A stretch of DNA of 64,000 nucleotides from Asterias rubens. Its lineage: Eukaryota > Echinodermata > Asteroidea > Forcipulatida > Asteriidae. The notes beneath the pieces were generated by a model. It ran no database searches, had not been told where the DNA came from, and saw only the letters and a list, made by a program, of their open reading frames with translations. The stretch covers positions 4,030,001 through 4,094,000 of the forward strand of contig NC_047082.1 of the NCBI RefSeq assembly GCF_902459465.1. Reading direction: 5' to 3'. Of the stretch, positions 12,801-20,881 are shown piece after piece. The position numbers and the translations under genes were made by a program. Numbering within the stretch: the stretch's first letter is position 1; each line of letters starts with the position of its first letter.

Positions 12801-15800
12801 CAGGCATGCAAGGGCGCCTTTGGCTGCCAGCCACATCAACCCATTATGACCACGGAGCACAGCCAAGATCGAAAGTGTTTGATTTTTCGCGAGGGAGGAA
12901 AACCGGATGGTCTGGAAAACCCTCGTGGCACAGCAGAGAAGCAACGCACAACTCGACTCAACTCACATATGGCCTTGGCTGGGAATCGAACCGGGGTCAC
13001 CTTGGTGAGAGGCGAGCGCTTTACGCACAAGACAACCGTGCCACCAACACATTATGAACTCAAACAACACAACAGGGCTTGAAATCTGACACTGGACCAC
13101 AGACCCGCTGCCAGTGATTTTAGCCTCGGGACAGGAAACTCCATGACCAGACAAGTTTTTCAATTGAGTAATTTTATTTTTATTTTATTTATTTTATTAT
13201 CTAGATTGCACAAATACACAAAAAAATGACATTGGTGCAAGAGGGGAAACCCCAAACAGGCACACAGGCCCACTAAATGGGGACCCAAGTAGTAACCTAT
13301 TAGTAACCTAACCAAATAGTAATAGTAACCTTATCAGTATCTGCCTCAAGGGAAGAACCATGCATACTAGTGTTTGTTTTTACCTTTTCCTTACGTAGAA
13401 CAAGGAGTTCATCAGTGCTAGATTTCAGCTGCTGACTTAGCCACTCATTCTGGGAGGTCAGGTGGGTCTTTTCTTGCTCAAGACGCTTCTCTCGGTACTA
13501 GAAAAGAAAACAAAAAATTCCTTTAAATAATGTCCATGTTATACTAATATTAAAAGTATTTAAAGGCAGTGGACACGTTTGAAAATTGCCAAAGACCAGT
13601 ATTCTCACTTGGTGTATCCCAACATATGCATAAAATAAACCTGTGAAAATTTGTGCGAGCTCAAAAAGTGTACATCTACTTTTAGGGTCATGTCACACAA
13701 CGCAATTTACAGGCAACCAGTTCCAGGCAATCTCACAGAAGAAAAGGCACTCACATTTGAATGTTCACTTAGTTTAAGACATCGTGAGACATCGTCTGCA
13801 AAATTAACCATGTGCTACGCCAAGTGGTCCTGTAGCATGCACTGCAGTTGGCTGCCGCCAAGAGCAAGTTCAAGTGTGGACCATGGTTAACTTTAAGTTG
13901 ACTATTTTGACGCGACCCAAGGCTGGTTGACCAATGGTTGACTAACTCCATACCCTGTTCCATTCTAACATTTGTAAAGCGCAGAGGGGAACAAGTGACA
14001 CTATAACGAAAATGCGGAAGGCAATGGAGTGTTGAATACTATTATCATGCTACCGATGGTTGACTAGGCTTCCAAACAAGTCATTCGAGTGATTGCGTCA
14101 CTGCGCATGTACATTACCGGTCAGTAGTCGACTAAATGCGCACACACAAACTTGCTCCTAGTTGCCAGCAAAAATTGCCTCTTGTGAGGCAGCAGTGTGA
14201 CATGTCAAAGGTTATATTGTACATACCTTGACGGACATATCCTGGTTCTGGAGTTCATCGACCTTGACCTGCAGACTGGACTTGGCAGCGTTGGCTTCAG
14301 CCAGTTTACTGGACATCGTCTTCCAGTCATCTACATAACAATAACATCAATTAGAATATTAAAAGGCACTGGACATGTTTAGTAATGGACCCTTCCCATG
14401 AAATATGCTAATTACATTCACGCATGCCTACAGACCCTGTTGGTTGGCAAACACCATAGAGTTGTGCACTAAGCAGACGCGCAATCGCGTCTGCGTCACG
14501 CACCCATTAGCCGTGTACAAAATAGAGAAATGGCTCCCTCTAAAGTGACATAGTTTTTGAGAAAGTAATTTTCCAGGAATTTCATTTCGAAACCTCAGAT
14601 TTAGAATTTGAGATCTCAAAATCAAGCATCTGAAAGCACACAACTTCGTGTGACAAGGGTGATTTTTTCTTCTTCATTATTATCTCGCAATTGAGCTCAA
14701 ATTTTCACAGGTTTGTTATTTTATGCATATGTTGAGATACACCAAGTGAGAAGACTGGTCTTTGACAATAACCAATAGCGTCCAGTGTCTTTAAGTTTAC
14801 TGGCCAATCACTGAAACCACTGGCCTTGGGCCGGTGTAAAAGTCAAGCCCTGCTGAGTGCAAGTTGGACAAGGTTCCTTATAGATATTTAGAATGGAAAG
14901 CACTTTACCATTGAGTCTGGTGATCTCCTGGTTAAAGAAAACAGAACTTCTTTTTTTAGGGCAAAACGAAAAACAGAATTTTGTTTTAAAACGGAGAAAC
15001 CCCATGCCTGTTGTCCAGTCTTAAGTTTACCGGCCCAACACTTAAACCGTTGGGCCGGTTGTCCAGTGTAACATTCAAGCCCTGCTGAGTGAAAGTTGTA
15101 CAAGATTCCTTATAGACAACGTAACCTGTGACATCACATGTTTACAAAAGAGCCACCAAGCCTGGACTTCCTGCAGGCACGATTTGTACACAGCCTCATG
15201 GAAGGAAACATAAAATCTTATATTTTGTGAATATTTCACTGTCCAATTTTTATCAACTTTTGATATGATGAAAGGGGGTACATCTTAAAACTTGTCCAGC
15301 TTTTACTTTCATAACTCTTAGATTTATGTGGAAATTATGAAACAAAATGTACACTTTCCCATATGACCAGTGCATTTTCTTGCCTGCCAGACTAGCCAAA
15401 GAATGTACAAGGTCACACTTATTGTAAACAAAGTTCACATGGTCTAAAGACATTTAGAATGGAGAGTACTTTACCATTGAGTCTGGTGATCTCCTGGTTC
15501 TTCCTCTCCAAGACCTTCAGCAGTTCTCCCTTCTCATACTCCAGGAGTTCAACGCTGCGACTCAGCTGCTTGTAACTGAGATTACTGCCCTCGCTTGAGT
15601 CGCGCACACTAGCGAGGTCATCTTTGCTCTGTCGTAACTGTTCTTCTACTCAACCAAAAAGAGCAAAGATTTGTCAACGACTACCAACAGTTATTAAACG
15701 ATAGATATTTATATTTGCTTTGTGGTGACACCATGCAGTAAATCGTATCTCGAGTTAGGATGAGTAACTCGTCCTAACTTAGGATGGGTTCAATGCATCC

Positions 15801-18800
15801 TAATGTCTTCGGATAAGGAAATAAATTCTTCCCAAGTCTTAAGATTAATTCTAAGTTAGGAAGAGTTTGGTGAATCGACAGCAGGCCGTGCTGTTGTTCT
15901 TAAAGCTTTGTGTTAAGTAGCCAACCGGGCAACTATGGGGTTAACTTGCTCCCATGAAGTTTAAGTAGCCCTGATTTTAAACATGTACATGTATTGTCAT
16001 AAATTTATCGTTCTGATGCAGTAGCAATCACAACCAGTATAAAAGGCAAACAAAGTTCCACTCAAACACTCACAAATAAAGAAACACATTTAAAAAAATG
16101 TATTATTCACATCTGAAAGGAAAAAATATAAGCATTTTAAACAAAAAAGTAGCCTTAGACAGTTTTTTAAGTAGCCTGTAGCAGTTTTTACTAGACAATG
16201 TACACCGGGCTAGTGTTAAGGGCGGGCCGTGCAGCTCTGATAACAGTATGGTAAAGCAGCTTACAGTACTGTCTTACTACTTACCAAGTTTAGCAGTCTG
16301 TTCCTTGAGCTCCGAATTGGCAGTAAGAGATGACTCTAGCTTGGTGCTTGAGGCAATTAACTGTTTCTCCAACTCAAAATAGCGTTGCTCTGAAGTGTAA
16401 AGTTAAGTTCTTTGTAAGTAATCATAGATTATGTGTAAAAATCTGAGTAAAGCCTGGTTCATACTTCCTGTGACTGCGAATGAGAAACGAATTTTGACGA
16501 CACAAACTCGCAACGAACAATTGAAGAGAAGAGTTGTGTTCAACTCCTGCAAAACATTCGTAGTAGAGAAAACAGAGTTGTGAAGTCGTGGTTCTTATAG
16601 CATTCGCATTCACAGGAAGTCCGAACTACATGTAGGCTTATTGGGTAGTATTATTTGGACAACAAGTTTTTAAAAAGTCATGCAGGAATAGGAATTTTGT
16701 TTTACTTTAACATGAAATCAAGTCTAAGTGCATTTTTGGTTGAATACCAAGCACATGAATTCAAGTAAAACTTTTTACTTTGAGATTAGGTATTGAGTTC
16801 AGACTTTGAGGGGACTTCAATACACCAATCCGGGCGCGCACCGGACGCGCAAGGGGACCGCGCACCATTTGCTATGGTGTCTCCTTTGCCCCTGTTCATT
16901 GCCTGCGGTATCTTCAGTGCCTAGATTATGCACAAAGACACCACAGTAAATTTTTTCAATAGAGGGCGCTACCAATTTTGTTTTGTCGGATTGGTCTATA
17001 ATCATAACCCTCTATCATCATCTTCGACAAGTCAGTTCATGTGTAGTTGGGCAGGACTGAGTTGGGCAGGCCTGGGCGAATAATATACAAACATGGCGGC
17101 GCCCAAGAACCAGGCATGAGAATGGGTGATGATAAAAAAACAGGAAAAAAATTCAGTTGATCGGAAATGTCAATATTCCATCATTTTTGCGTACGGCCGT
17201 GGTCCAGGGCCCGCTTAAGGGCCCTGGGAGCTCTGGGTATTTTAGAAGCTCTGTGGTGGTCTCTGATGCATTTCTGACACCTATTTTTCCAGGTAGAAGT
17301 GAGCTACTTTTGTGTGATTTTTCCTTTTTGTTATTTTAATAATAGGTTTAAGGGAAAATAAGGAATTTAAAGCTCAAACAATTCAAACAATTTTGGGTTC
17401 GCCTGCGATTTTGTAACAATTCCGGAAAAAGAAAGGACAAAAAAAATAATAGTAATAATATTTTAATTTTTCTTACGATCTTATCCCTTATTTCTGCCCT
17501 TGAAAATGCTTTTTTTCTCACCAACAACCATTTTTATAGGTTCTTGATTTGAAATTCGGTTGTGTAAAAGAAATTCTTTTGCAATTAAATGTTTGTGATT
17601 TTAACGATCCGTCGGCGACGCACATTTTAAAATATATATATAGGCCTATATATCTGGCGAGAGCGATGTGTTTTTGAGAAAGAGGTTGTCATTCAGCATA
17701 GGGTATAACTGGAACGAGGTTGAGATTAGACCCCAACATAGAAATAGAACCAATGAAGAAAGCACGTCGTCCGGACGTACAGTGTCTTCGCTGGTTCCCA
17801 ATATATCATTCGCTGGTGGTGAGGCAATAACAGGTACCAGTTTTCCATGGCCTGCCGGCGATCTCAGATTCGTGCCGCGCCGCTCATTGGTTTGTGTACA
17901 AACCTGCACGTACACAGTACAGAGTACACATGGTACAAACACGTGCATTGTTTTTTCAGTAGACTTTCAAAAGTCTCCACACGTGTTATCTTTGCTGCAG
18001 CAGCAAGCGCATTACACGCAAACATTATTGAACCGTACCACTATAAACGAAGCAAGAAATGAGGCAAGTTTATACATCTGTCGCTGCTGCTGCATGCATG
18101 CGCGATGCCAGGAAGACCACAAGCCGTAAACTGGGCCAGTTGCTGGACGGCAATTTATTGTTTAGTTTTTAGGTGCCATTTTTTTCATGAACGCCGTACG
18201 TGTGGATCCGCGATAATAACAATTACAAAGGTAAACTGACATTGTTAGACTAGAGAAGAGGGATTAGAGAAATCCAAATGTATACCCCCAAAAACCTACC
18301 CCCCGAATTTTATAGCAAATTCACATCGAACTCGGAGACCACAATTTTGAAAGGAAAAAAAACGGAATTCCGGTTTAAACCGGAAGATTCTCATGCCTGC
18401 AAGAACATGTCAAGTTAAATGTAATATTTGTACACATTTTTTTGGACAAATTTTCAAATCATCACATCTGGACAAAGTCATCATTTAGTAAGCCCTGTGA
18501 TGTGTCATAGTAATTCCACAAATGTAAGGAATAAAAATAAAATGAGGTATGTTGGAGTAGTATTGGACTTTTTTTAATGGGAGAGATTTGCAATCAAACT
18601 ACCTCGCATTTTGCGACCTTTGAAAACTTAGCGTTTAAGACATGTATTGAAGGTGGGCTAAAATGGTGACAGTGATGATGAGACTGATGTTAAAAGCGGA
18701 GCCATTAACAGCTCAACAAGGGTGCAGGGTGCCGAAGTGACCGGCCCCCTGACGTGACTGACGGTGACAGTGACACAGTCCAAGTCTTCCCAAGTCTTTT

Positions 18801-19588
18801 ACTGCTAGGGGTCCTACTACTTGCCGTCAACTTGCCGTCAACTCACTTGCGCCGTCAACTCGCCGTCAACTCCTCCAATATACATTTAAAACCCACAAAA
18901 GAAGCATAGAACTGTAAAGTATCAGCTCAAAGAGAATTCGCGAAAGTTTTAGGTCATATTTCGGAATAAAAATTGAGTTTTTTTCTCGTGAAAAAATTAT
19001 CTCGAAACAGCAAAACCGTCGGCCGCCATCTTGCTTTTTCACATTGATTAGTCTTGGCCCAAGACAAGATGTCAATGATTGGTACTTTTTTTCTATCAAC
19101 ACAAAGTCGTTTTTGTGAATGAATTTTTACCGAAAACCATGAGAAAAATGTAGTTAGCCCAGACTTAACACTTCCGTGTCCCATTTGTAAATTTTTCATG
19201 TAAATTTAATGAGTTGACGGCACGAAAATGAGTTGACGGCGAGTTGACGGCAAGTCGGCGAGTTGACGGCAAGTAGTAGGACCGACTGCTACTGCTAGTG
19301 GTAGTGCGTGGTAAAGATGCCTGAATATGTCCGAAAACTGGACAACATGCCTAGTGTAGTGTGCGCACAAAGCCGGTCTAAAAACTTCACGTTACTTTTG
19401 AAAATCGTACACCACTCACCAGAATTCACTCGTAACTTTTCCAGTTTAGTCTTCAACCCATCTTGAATCGTTTCCCTCGAGTTTAGCAAAGCTTCCAACT
19501 TCTCACGAACATCAACGGGAACAGAATCAATCTCAGTTGGGCTCAAAACCGTGGACAAAAATTTGAGTTCAACATGTTCGCCCGCCAT
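707..19588 (-). CDS. TPR: Nucleoprotein TPR (nuclear basket), 5' portion, 17 exons
   Basis: TPR is the long coiled-coil nucleoporin that forms filaments of the nuclear basket and works in mRNA/protein export quality control and spindle-checkpoint tethering (family knowledge). Exons on the minus strand, 5' to 3', are 19588-19420, 16389-16285, 15645-15475, 14330-14227, 13497-13384, 12661-12518, 11812-11732, 10293-10137, 7864-7695, 6463-6371, 5877-5773, 4970-4863, 4021-3897, 3318-3217, 2441-2285, 1489-1214 and 850-707. They sum to 2,325 nt, exactly 775 codons, with all phases compatible and GT-AG at every junction. Recognition rests on conserved TPR blocks recalled from the vertebrate protein: [55 protein letters not shown] and [12 protein letters not shown]. 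The product here is almost all heptad-type coiled coil. The vertebrate protein is about 2,360 residues, so two thirds, including the acidic tail, lies off the left edge. An in-frame ATG exists 42 nt upstream, but MAGEH is preferred because it aligns with the family N-terminus. Confidence 0.96.
1214..1489 (-). CDS. TPR: TPR exon 16
   Basis: The exon opens with a Ser/Pro/Ala/Gln-rich linker ([20 protein letters not shown]) and returns to coiled coil at [20 protein letters not shown], matching vertebrate [20 protein letters not shown]. The acceptor TTTAAG is chosen because it restores phase 0; it is the least certain junction. Confidence 0.9.
1713..2284 (-). repeat. Tandem array of ~118-bp units derived from TPR exon 15 plus donor
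   Basis: The marker CCACTCTGCTGTA recurs at 1713 (diverged), 1825, 1949, 2070, 2185 and 2301, at spacings of 112-124 bp; the copy at 2301 is the true exon 15. Each unit carries the exon tail (reading ...[17 protein letters not shown] on the minus strand), a splice donor of the form ACCGGTAAGTGG (absent in the 1713 copy) and ~45 bp of intron. G-run length differences put the units out of frame, and none has the upstream half of the exon or a convincing acceptor in the right phase. Confidence 0.9.
2285..2441 (-). CDS. TPR: TPR exon 15 (source of the downstream tandem array)
   Basis: The peptide [20 protein letters not shown] then [20 protein letters not shown] and TTPPP matches vertebrate [21 protein letters not shown]. 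This is the only copy of the repeated unit attached to the upstream exon sequence and a CCAG acceptor, so it is the functional one. Its last ~75 nt and donor GTAAGT recur in the array at 1.7-2.28 kb. Confidence 0.94.
2565..2707 (-). mobile_element. tRNA-derived SINE, variant 2, 5' part
   Basis: On the minus strand a head with B box GGTTTGAATCC is followed by the body motif CTTCTCTCCACCCAGGG. It sits head to head with the next SINE. Confidence 0.75.
2708..3172 (+). mobile_element. tRNA-derived SINE, variant 2, interrupted by a family F MITE
   Basis: The body TTGTGTCCCTGAGCAAGACA through GAGGGCAGAG and the tail GAAGCGCTGTGAGACGCCCT ending in ATT repeats match the copy at 10,385-10,757. Bases ~2927-3083 between the CCAGTGACCAG motif and the tail are a family F insertion. 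Confidence 0.8.
2927..3083. mobile_element. Family F foldback MITE (GATTTCAC / GTGAAATC ends)
   Basis: Inverted ends CAGCTGATTTCACGAAACGC and TGGTGAAATCCACGGCTG flank inner inverted motifs TAGGATTA and TAATCCTAA and the core GGATGGGTTCAATGCGTCCT. Relatives are at 15.74, 47.25, 56.64 and 59.46 kb. Confidence 0.8.
3217..3318 (-). CDS. TPR: TPR exon 14
   Basis: The peptide [20 protein letters not shown] then [14 protein letters not shown] matches vertebrate [28 protein letters not shown]. Splice sites are TTCTAG and GTAAGT. Confidence 0.97.
3443..3846 (+). mobile_element. Family A TTAA-MITE, diverged full copy
   Basis: Ends read TTAAGGCACTGG and AATTACCAATAGTGTCCAAT as imperfect inverted repeats. 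The interior has the family marker CAAAGACCAGTCTTCTCACT and the central palindrome around GACCTCAAAT. Confidence 0.8.
3897..4021 (-). CDS. TPR: TPR exon 13
   Basis: The peptide [14 protein letters not shown], then [20 protein letters not shown], matches vertebrate RVLLMELEEARG...SSADISSSSEVISQHLVS. It ends in phase 2 at GTCAGT. Confidence 0.97.
4050..4500 (-). mobile_element. 5'-truncated LINE 3' end (CR1/L2-like RT tail)
   Basis: Minus-strand translation gives [20 protein letters not shown], then after a frameshift [18 protein letters not shown] and [10 protein letters not shown], the classic C-terminus of CR1/L2-type reverse transcriptase ORFs. It ends in an ATT-repeat tail at 4056-4081. 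The copy is a dead fragment in TPR intron 12. Confidence 0.85.
4545..4775 (-). mobile_element. tRNA-derived SINE, variant 1
   Basis: Reverse-strand body motifs CCTTCTGATGGGACGTAAAG and CTTAACCATGATGC match the copy at 191-475. It adjoins the LINE fragment on its left. Confidence 0.78.
4863..4970 (-). CDS. TPR: TPR exon 12
   Basis: The peptide [20 protein letters not shown] then [16 protein letters not shown] aligns with the DLSQQ block of vertebrate TPR. Splice sites are CACAG and GTAAAT, phase 0. Confidence 0.94.
5040..5192. mobile_element. Family E foldback MITE
   Basis: Ends AATAGGAGACGTTCC and GAAAGTCTCCCATT are imperfect inverted repeats enclosing longer inverted arms (TACCGGGTAAATTTCCATTG versus CAATGGATTTACCGGGTA). 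Relatives are at 20.55 and 35.55 kb. Confidence 0.85.
5209..5401. mobile_element. Short foldback MITE with AATAGACCGATCCA termini
   Basis: AATAGACCGATCCA at the left end is matched by TGGATCGGTCTATT at the right. The interior is GC-richer than its surroundings. A possible relative with ACCAATCCG ends is at 16,819-16,998. Confidence 0.75.
5773..5877 (-). CDS. TPR: TPR exon 11
   Basis: The peptide [20 protein letters not shown] matches vertebrate EVEAKAPILKRQREEYERA. Splice sites are TATACAG and GTAAGT, phase 0. Confidence 0.96.
6371..6463 (-). CDS. TPR: TPR exon 10
   Basis: The peptide [20 protein letters not shown] then [11 protein letters not shown] parallels vertebrate LYNAYVETQDQL...NKYLDEIVKE. 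Splice sites are ACACAG and GTAAGT. Confidence 0.95.
7258..7402 (-). mobile_element. tRNA-derived SINE, variant 2, head fragment
   Basis: Minus-strand sequence has GGTGGCCGAGCAG, B box GGTTCGAATCC and TATAATTGCTTAG, a truncated copy in TPR intron 9. Confidence 0.75.
7462..7612. mobile_element. Family U MITE (CATACTTCCTGTGAATGC ends)
   Basis: The end CATACTTCCTGTGAATGCCA is mirrored by GCATTCACAGGAAGTATG. The second copy is at 16,451-16,634. Confidence 0.8.
7695..7864 (-). CDS. TPR: TPR exon 9
   Basis: The peptide includes [20 protein letters not shown] and [20 protein letters not shown], the clearest TPR signature in the window. The donor is GTGTGT and the exon ends in phase 0. Confidence 0.97.
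7941..8102. repeat. Imperfect foldback repeat
   Basis: CATATTGACTGGCAATGAGG at the left is an imperfect inverse of TTATGCCAGTCAATATG at the right. Centre motifs CCGAGG and CCCAGAGGCC occur also near 6.6 kb. Confidence 0.65.
8325..8700 (-). mobile_element. Family A TTAA-MITE
   Basis: A reverse-oriented copy carries CAGATTTAGAATTTGAGGTC at its centre and TTACCAATAGTGTCCAGTGT at the right end. The left terminus is eroded. Confidence 0.85.
8701..9549. other. TPR intron 8 stretch without recognised features
   Basis: No coding potential, no terminal inverted repeats and no similarity to the other repeat families of the window could be seen here. Confidence 0.5.
9550..9742 (+). mobile_element. Degenerate LINE ORF fragment
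   Basis: A broken frame reads [19 protein letters not shown], resembling the RAKWRR motif near the C-terminus of several LINE reverse transcriptases, preceded by a possible GRPRKTCQ equivalent. It is short and frameshifted, so the assignment is tentative. Confidence 0.5.
10137..10293 (-). CDS. TPR: TPR exon 8
   Basis: The peptide [20 protein letters not shown] then [11 protein letters not shown] corresponds to the vertebrate NELTRAVEELHKLLKEAGE block. The exon leaves in phase 1 at GTAAGT. Confidence 0.94.
10385..10757 (+). mobile_element. tRNA-derived SINE, variant 2, near-complete reference copy
   Basis: Head GTCGTGGCCAAGCAGATAAG, B box GGTTCAAATCC, body TTGTGTCCCTGAGCAAGACA, 3' part AAGCGCTTTGGGACGCCCTC and an ATT-repeat tail. 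This copy gives the uninterrupted order needed to read the nested copies. Confidence 0.88.
11732..11812 (-). CDS. TPR: TPR exon 7
   Basis: An 81-nt exon encodes [20 protein letters not shown] and KLAGLYE. Acceptor TTATAG and donor GTAGGT keep phase 0. Confidence 0.93.
11857..12242. mobile_element. Family C TTAA-MITE
   Basis: TTAAAGGGTT opens and AAAACCCTTTAA closes the element. Internal motifs CACAGATTTAC and GATAGCTTCCCTTAAA recur in copies at 26.36 and 54.19 kb. Confidence 0.75.
12315..12492 (-). mobile_element. Family A TTAA-MITE, truncated, beside TPR exon 6
   Basis: The end TTAAAGGCAGTGGACACTAT is intact but the element stops near its centre, about 20 nt from the exon 6 donor, so most of the proximal intron is MITE. 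Confidence 0.85.
12518..12661 (-). CDS. TPR: TPR exon 6
   Basis: The peptide [20 protein letters not shown] matches vertebrate GNEILELK... An ATATAG acceptor and GTAAGT donor bound it. A truncated family A MITE ends about 20 nt into the downstream intron. Confidence 0.94.
12735..13045 (-). mobile_element. tRNA-derived SINE, distinct family
   Basis: On the minus strand GGTGGCACGGTTGTCTTGTG, B box GGTTCGATTCC and a body with AGGGTTTTCCAGACC and CCGGTTTTCCTCC form a tRNA-headed SINE unlike the variant 1 and 2 copies. Confidence 0.7.
13384..13497 (-). CDS. TPR: TPR exon 5
   Basis: The exon begins [20 protein letters not shown], an almost unchanged vertebrate TPR block, after a CTTTTCTAG acceptor. 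It ends LRKEK in phase 0. Confidence 0.96.
13559..13665 (+). mobile_element. Family A TTAA-MITE, left-end fragment
   Basis: TTAAAGGCAGTGGACACGTT is followed by CAAAGACCAGTATTCTCACT, then similarity is lost. Confidence 0.8.
14227..14330 (-). CDS. TPR: TPR exon 4
   Basis: The peptide [17 protein letters not shown] continues into [16 protein letters not shown], equivalent to the vertebrate LQLKLDELQASDVSVK block. The exon ends in phase 0 before donor GTATGT. Confidence 0.95.
14360..14796 (-). mobile_element. Family A TTAA-MITE, internally rearranged
   Basis: The left terminus AAAAGGCACTGGACATG and right terminus CCAATAGCGTCCAGTG bracket a copy in which ~14,395-14,515 is foreign sequence. Confidence 0.75.
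14797..14945 (-). repeat. Duplicated tail of TPR exon 3 with its donor
   Basis: Bases ~14,888-14,938 match 15,449-15,496 almost perfectly, covering the last 24 coding nt of exon 3 (NQEITRLN) and donor GTAAAG. Bases 14,797-14,887 match 15,023-15,115. This is a local tandem duplication; see findings. Confidence 0.88.
15475..15645 (-). CDS. TPR: TPR exon 3
   Basis: The peptide runs from [16 protein letters not shown] to KNQEITRLN. The donor GTAAAGT and the last 24 coding bases are duplicated downstream at about 14.9 kb (see findings). Confidence 0.92.
15736..15890. mobile_element. Family F foldback MITE
   Basis: The core TAGGATGGGTTCAATGCATC with flanking CTCGAGTTAGGATGAGTAAC and TTCTAAGTTAGGAAGAG matches the family. 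Ends are diverged. Confidence 0.75.
16285..16389 (-). CDS. TPR: TPR exon 2
   Basis: The acceptor is TTCAG and the donor GTAAGT. The peptide [20 protein letters not shown] continues the coiled coil, and the exon enters and leaves in phase 1. Confidence 0.93.
16451..16634. mobile_element. Family U MITE
   Basis: GGTTCATACTTCCTGTGACT and GCATTCACAGGAAGTCCGAA are inverted ends; the interior differs from the 7.46 kb copy. Confidence 0.8.
16819..16998. mobile_element. Possible MITE with CCAATCCG / CGGATTGG ends
   Basis: Short inverted ends (ACACCAATCCG, CGGATTGGTCTAT) flank a GC-rich interior in TPR intron 1. Confidence 0.5.
17000..18810. other. TPR intron 1 stretch without recognised features
   Basis: Open frames up to 153 codons occur here on the plus strand, but none resembles a known protein and composition changes along them. 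No terminal repeats were seen. Confidence 0.45.
18813..19285. mobile_element. Element with GGTCCTACTACTTGCC ends and GCCGTCAACT subterminal arrays
   Basis: GGTCCTACTACTTGCCGTCA at the left is mirrored by GGCAAGTAGTAGGACC at the right. Each end carries four copies of GCCGTCAACT (or its complement). It lies in TPR intron 1, ~135 nt from the exon 1 donor. Confidence 0.85.
19420..19588 (-). CDS. TPR: TPR exon 1 (start codon, residues 1-56)
   Basis: The exon opens [10 protein letters not shown] and ends in KLEKLRVNS followed by donor GTGAGT. Its phase-1 end joins exon 2 to give [12 protein letters not shown], matching the vertebrate N-terminal coiled-coil start. Confidence 0.93.
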
Positions 19589-19639
19589 GTTGAAGTTTAA
19601 GTTATAACTACGGTACCTCGGAAGTGCCACCTACGCATT

Positions 19640-20545
19640 TGTGGTGCGTGCACGATAGATCGCCCGAATTATTACCCTTTACTCCAAAACGTTGTTGAAA
19701 AACAATTTCACATCGACTTATTTACTTTATTTCAAAGTTTTTTGTTTGAAAACATTATACCTGAATCGTTATTGTAGTTTTTGTATTCTTCTGAAACATG
19801 AAACAGCCGTCTGCATCAAGACTTTCCAACATGAAACGAAAACCAGACGGCAAGTTTGTTTTCTTTATTATCATAAATCATAAAATAATGGTGGCGCCCT
19901 GTCAAGGAGTCCCATTTCAAACATTTCTTTGGTGTGATGCAAGACAATTACTAAGATTTTGTGTTCTATCCAAAACTCAAGGAACTTTTTGCCCAACTCT
20001 GTTGGGCAGTTAAATGGCATTGACTATCGAAGTTGGGTTGAAGTCGAAAGCTTTTATTTCATTATTTGAGTAGGCCGATGGATGAAAGCCCCACGAGGTC
20101 CTGTGTTTAGATGCTCTCTGTCGACGGCGTACAGTCAGAGCCTAGCCACTATCATCCAACGTCTGTCTGGTTTGTGCGTGATATTGCTAATGATTTAAAA
20201 ACTGACTACCCCACACAAACACCTTTGTTTCACAAGGCAAGCTTGTTGAACTTAATGGAAAGACCAGCAGGGCCAAACAAAAATTTCCTTAGCATGCAAT
20301 TTGTGCCTTGATAAAAACAGGATTACCAACAAAATTTCCACGTGATTTTCAGGATAAACAAAAATAATACCAGTAATAAGCAATATGCAACAAATGGCAA
20401 TTCGGTTGGTAGGCCTAATCTGTTTTTAACAAGGAATTTCATGCTGAGCAAATTAATTTTCGTGCTTAGTAGCTCTGTGAAATTGGCCCCAGTTTTCACT
20501 GGTGGATGATATAGTAATTCTACAACACAACGAACGAATGCATTC
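19640..20545. other. Intergenic stretch upstream of TPR, no recognised features
   Basis: The presumed TPR promoter and 5' UTR lie at its left edge. No TATA box or other element can be assigned with confidence from the sequence alone. Confidence 0.45.
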
Positions 20546-20552
20546 AATGTAA

Positions 20553-20706
20553 TGGGAGACTTTGAGGCGCTAGGTGGCAGCAGGGATGCGGCAGCAGACT
20601 TACCAGAAAATTTCCATTGTGTACGTAGTTCTGAGCGTGCGCACATCACCGAGAACAATGGATTTTACCTGGTAAGTCTGCTGACCAAGCGTCCCAAAAG
20701 TCTCCA
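20553..20706. mobile_element. Family E foldback MITE
   Basis: AATGGGAGACTTTGAGG and CCCAAAAGTCTCC ends with inner arms CCAGAAAATTTCCATTGTG and ACAATGGATTTTACCTGG. Confidence 0.8.
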
Positions 20707-20817
20707 AAAGCTTTTAACGCACACAAAGATCATTGTATTTTTTAACAATAAACACAAACTTTTGCGACAAGGGTGTTTTTCTTCCATTATTCGGCGCAAA
20801 TTTGAAGACCAATATTG

Positions 20818-20877
20818 GAAGCGTTCGTTTAGCTTCCCTGTGTCGACCCCGGTCTGCCCCGTTTCGTTCGAAAAGCT
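20818..20877 (+). mobile_element. Family I element, left part
   Basis: GCGTTCGTTTAGCTTCCCTG and CCCGGTCTGCCCCG match the complete copy at 45,397-45,628 up to its AGCTTT, where the palindromic element begins. A likely continuation is at 21,705-21,857. Confidence 0.65.
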
Positions 20878-20881
20878 TTAA

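Noticed and set aside
12596..13057. 153-codon open frame on the plus strand
   Set aside because: It is antisense to TPR exon 6 and then runs through an AT microsatellite and a SINE.
14905..14945. Alternative TPR exon at the duplicated exon 3 tail
   Set aside because: The 19-nt segment between the new acceptor and donor would shift the frame, because exons 3 and 4 meet in phase 1.
17668..18129. 153-codon open frame on the plus strand
   Set aside because: It has no recognisable domain, overlaps frames on the other strand, and lies in a TPR intron with no splice or codon support.
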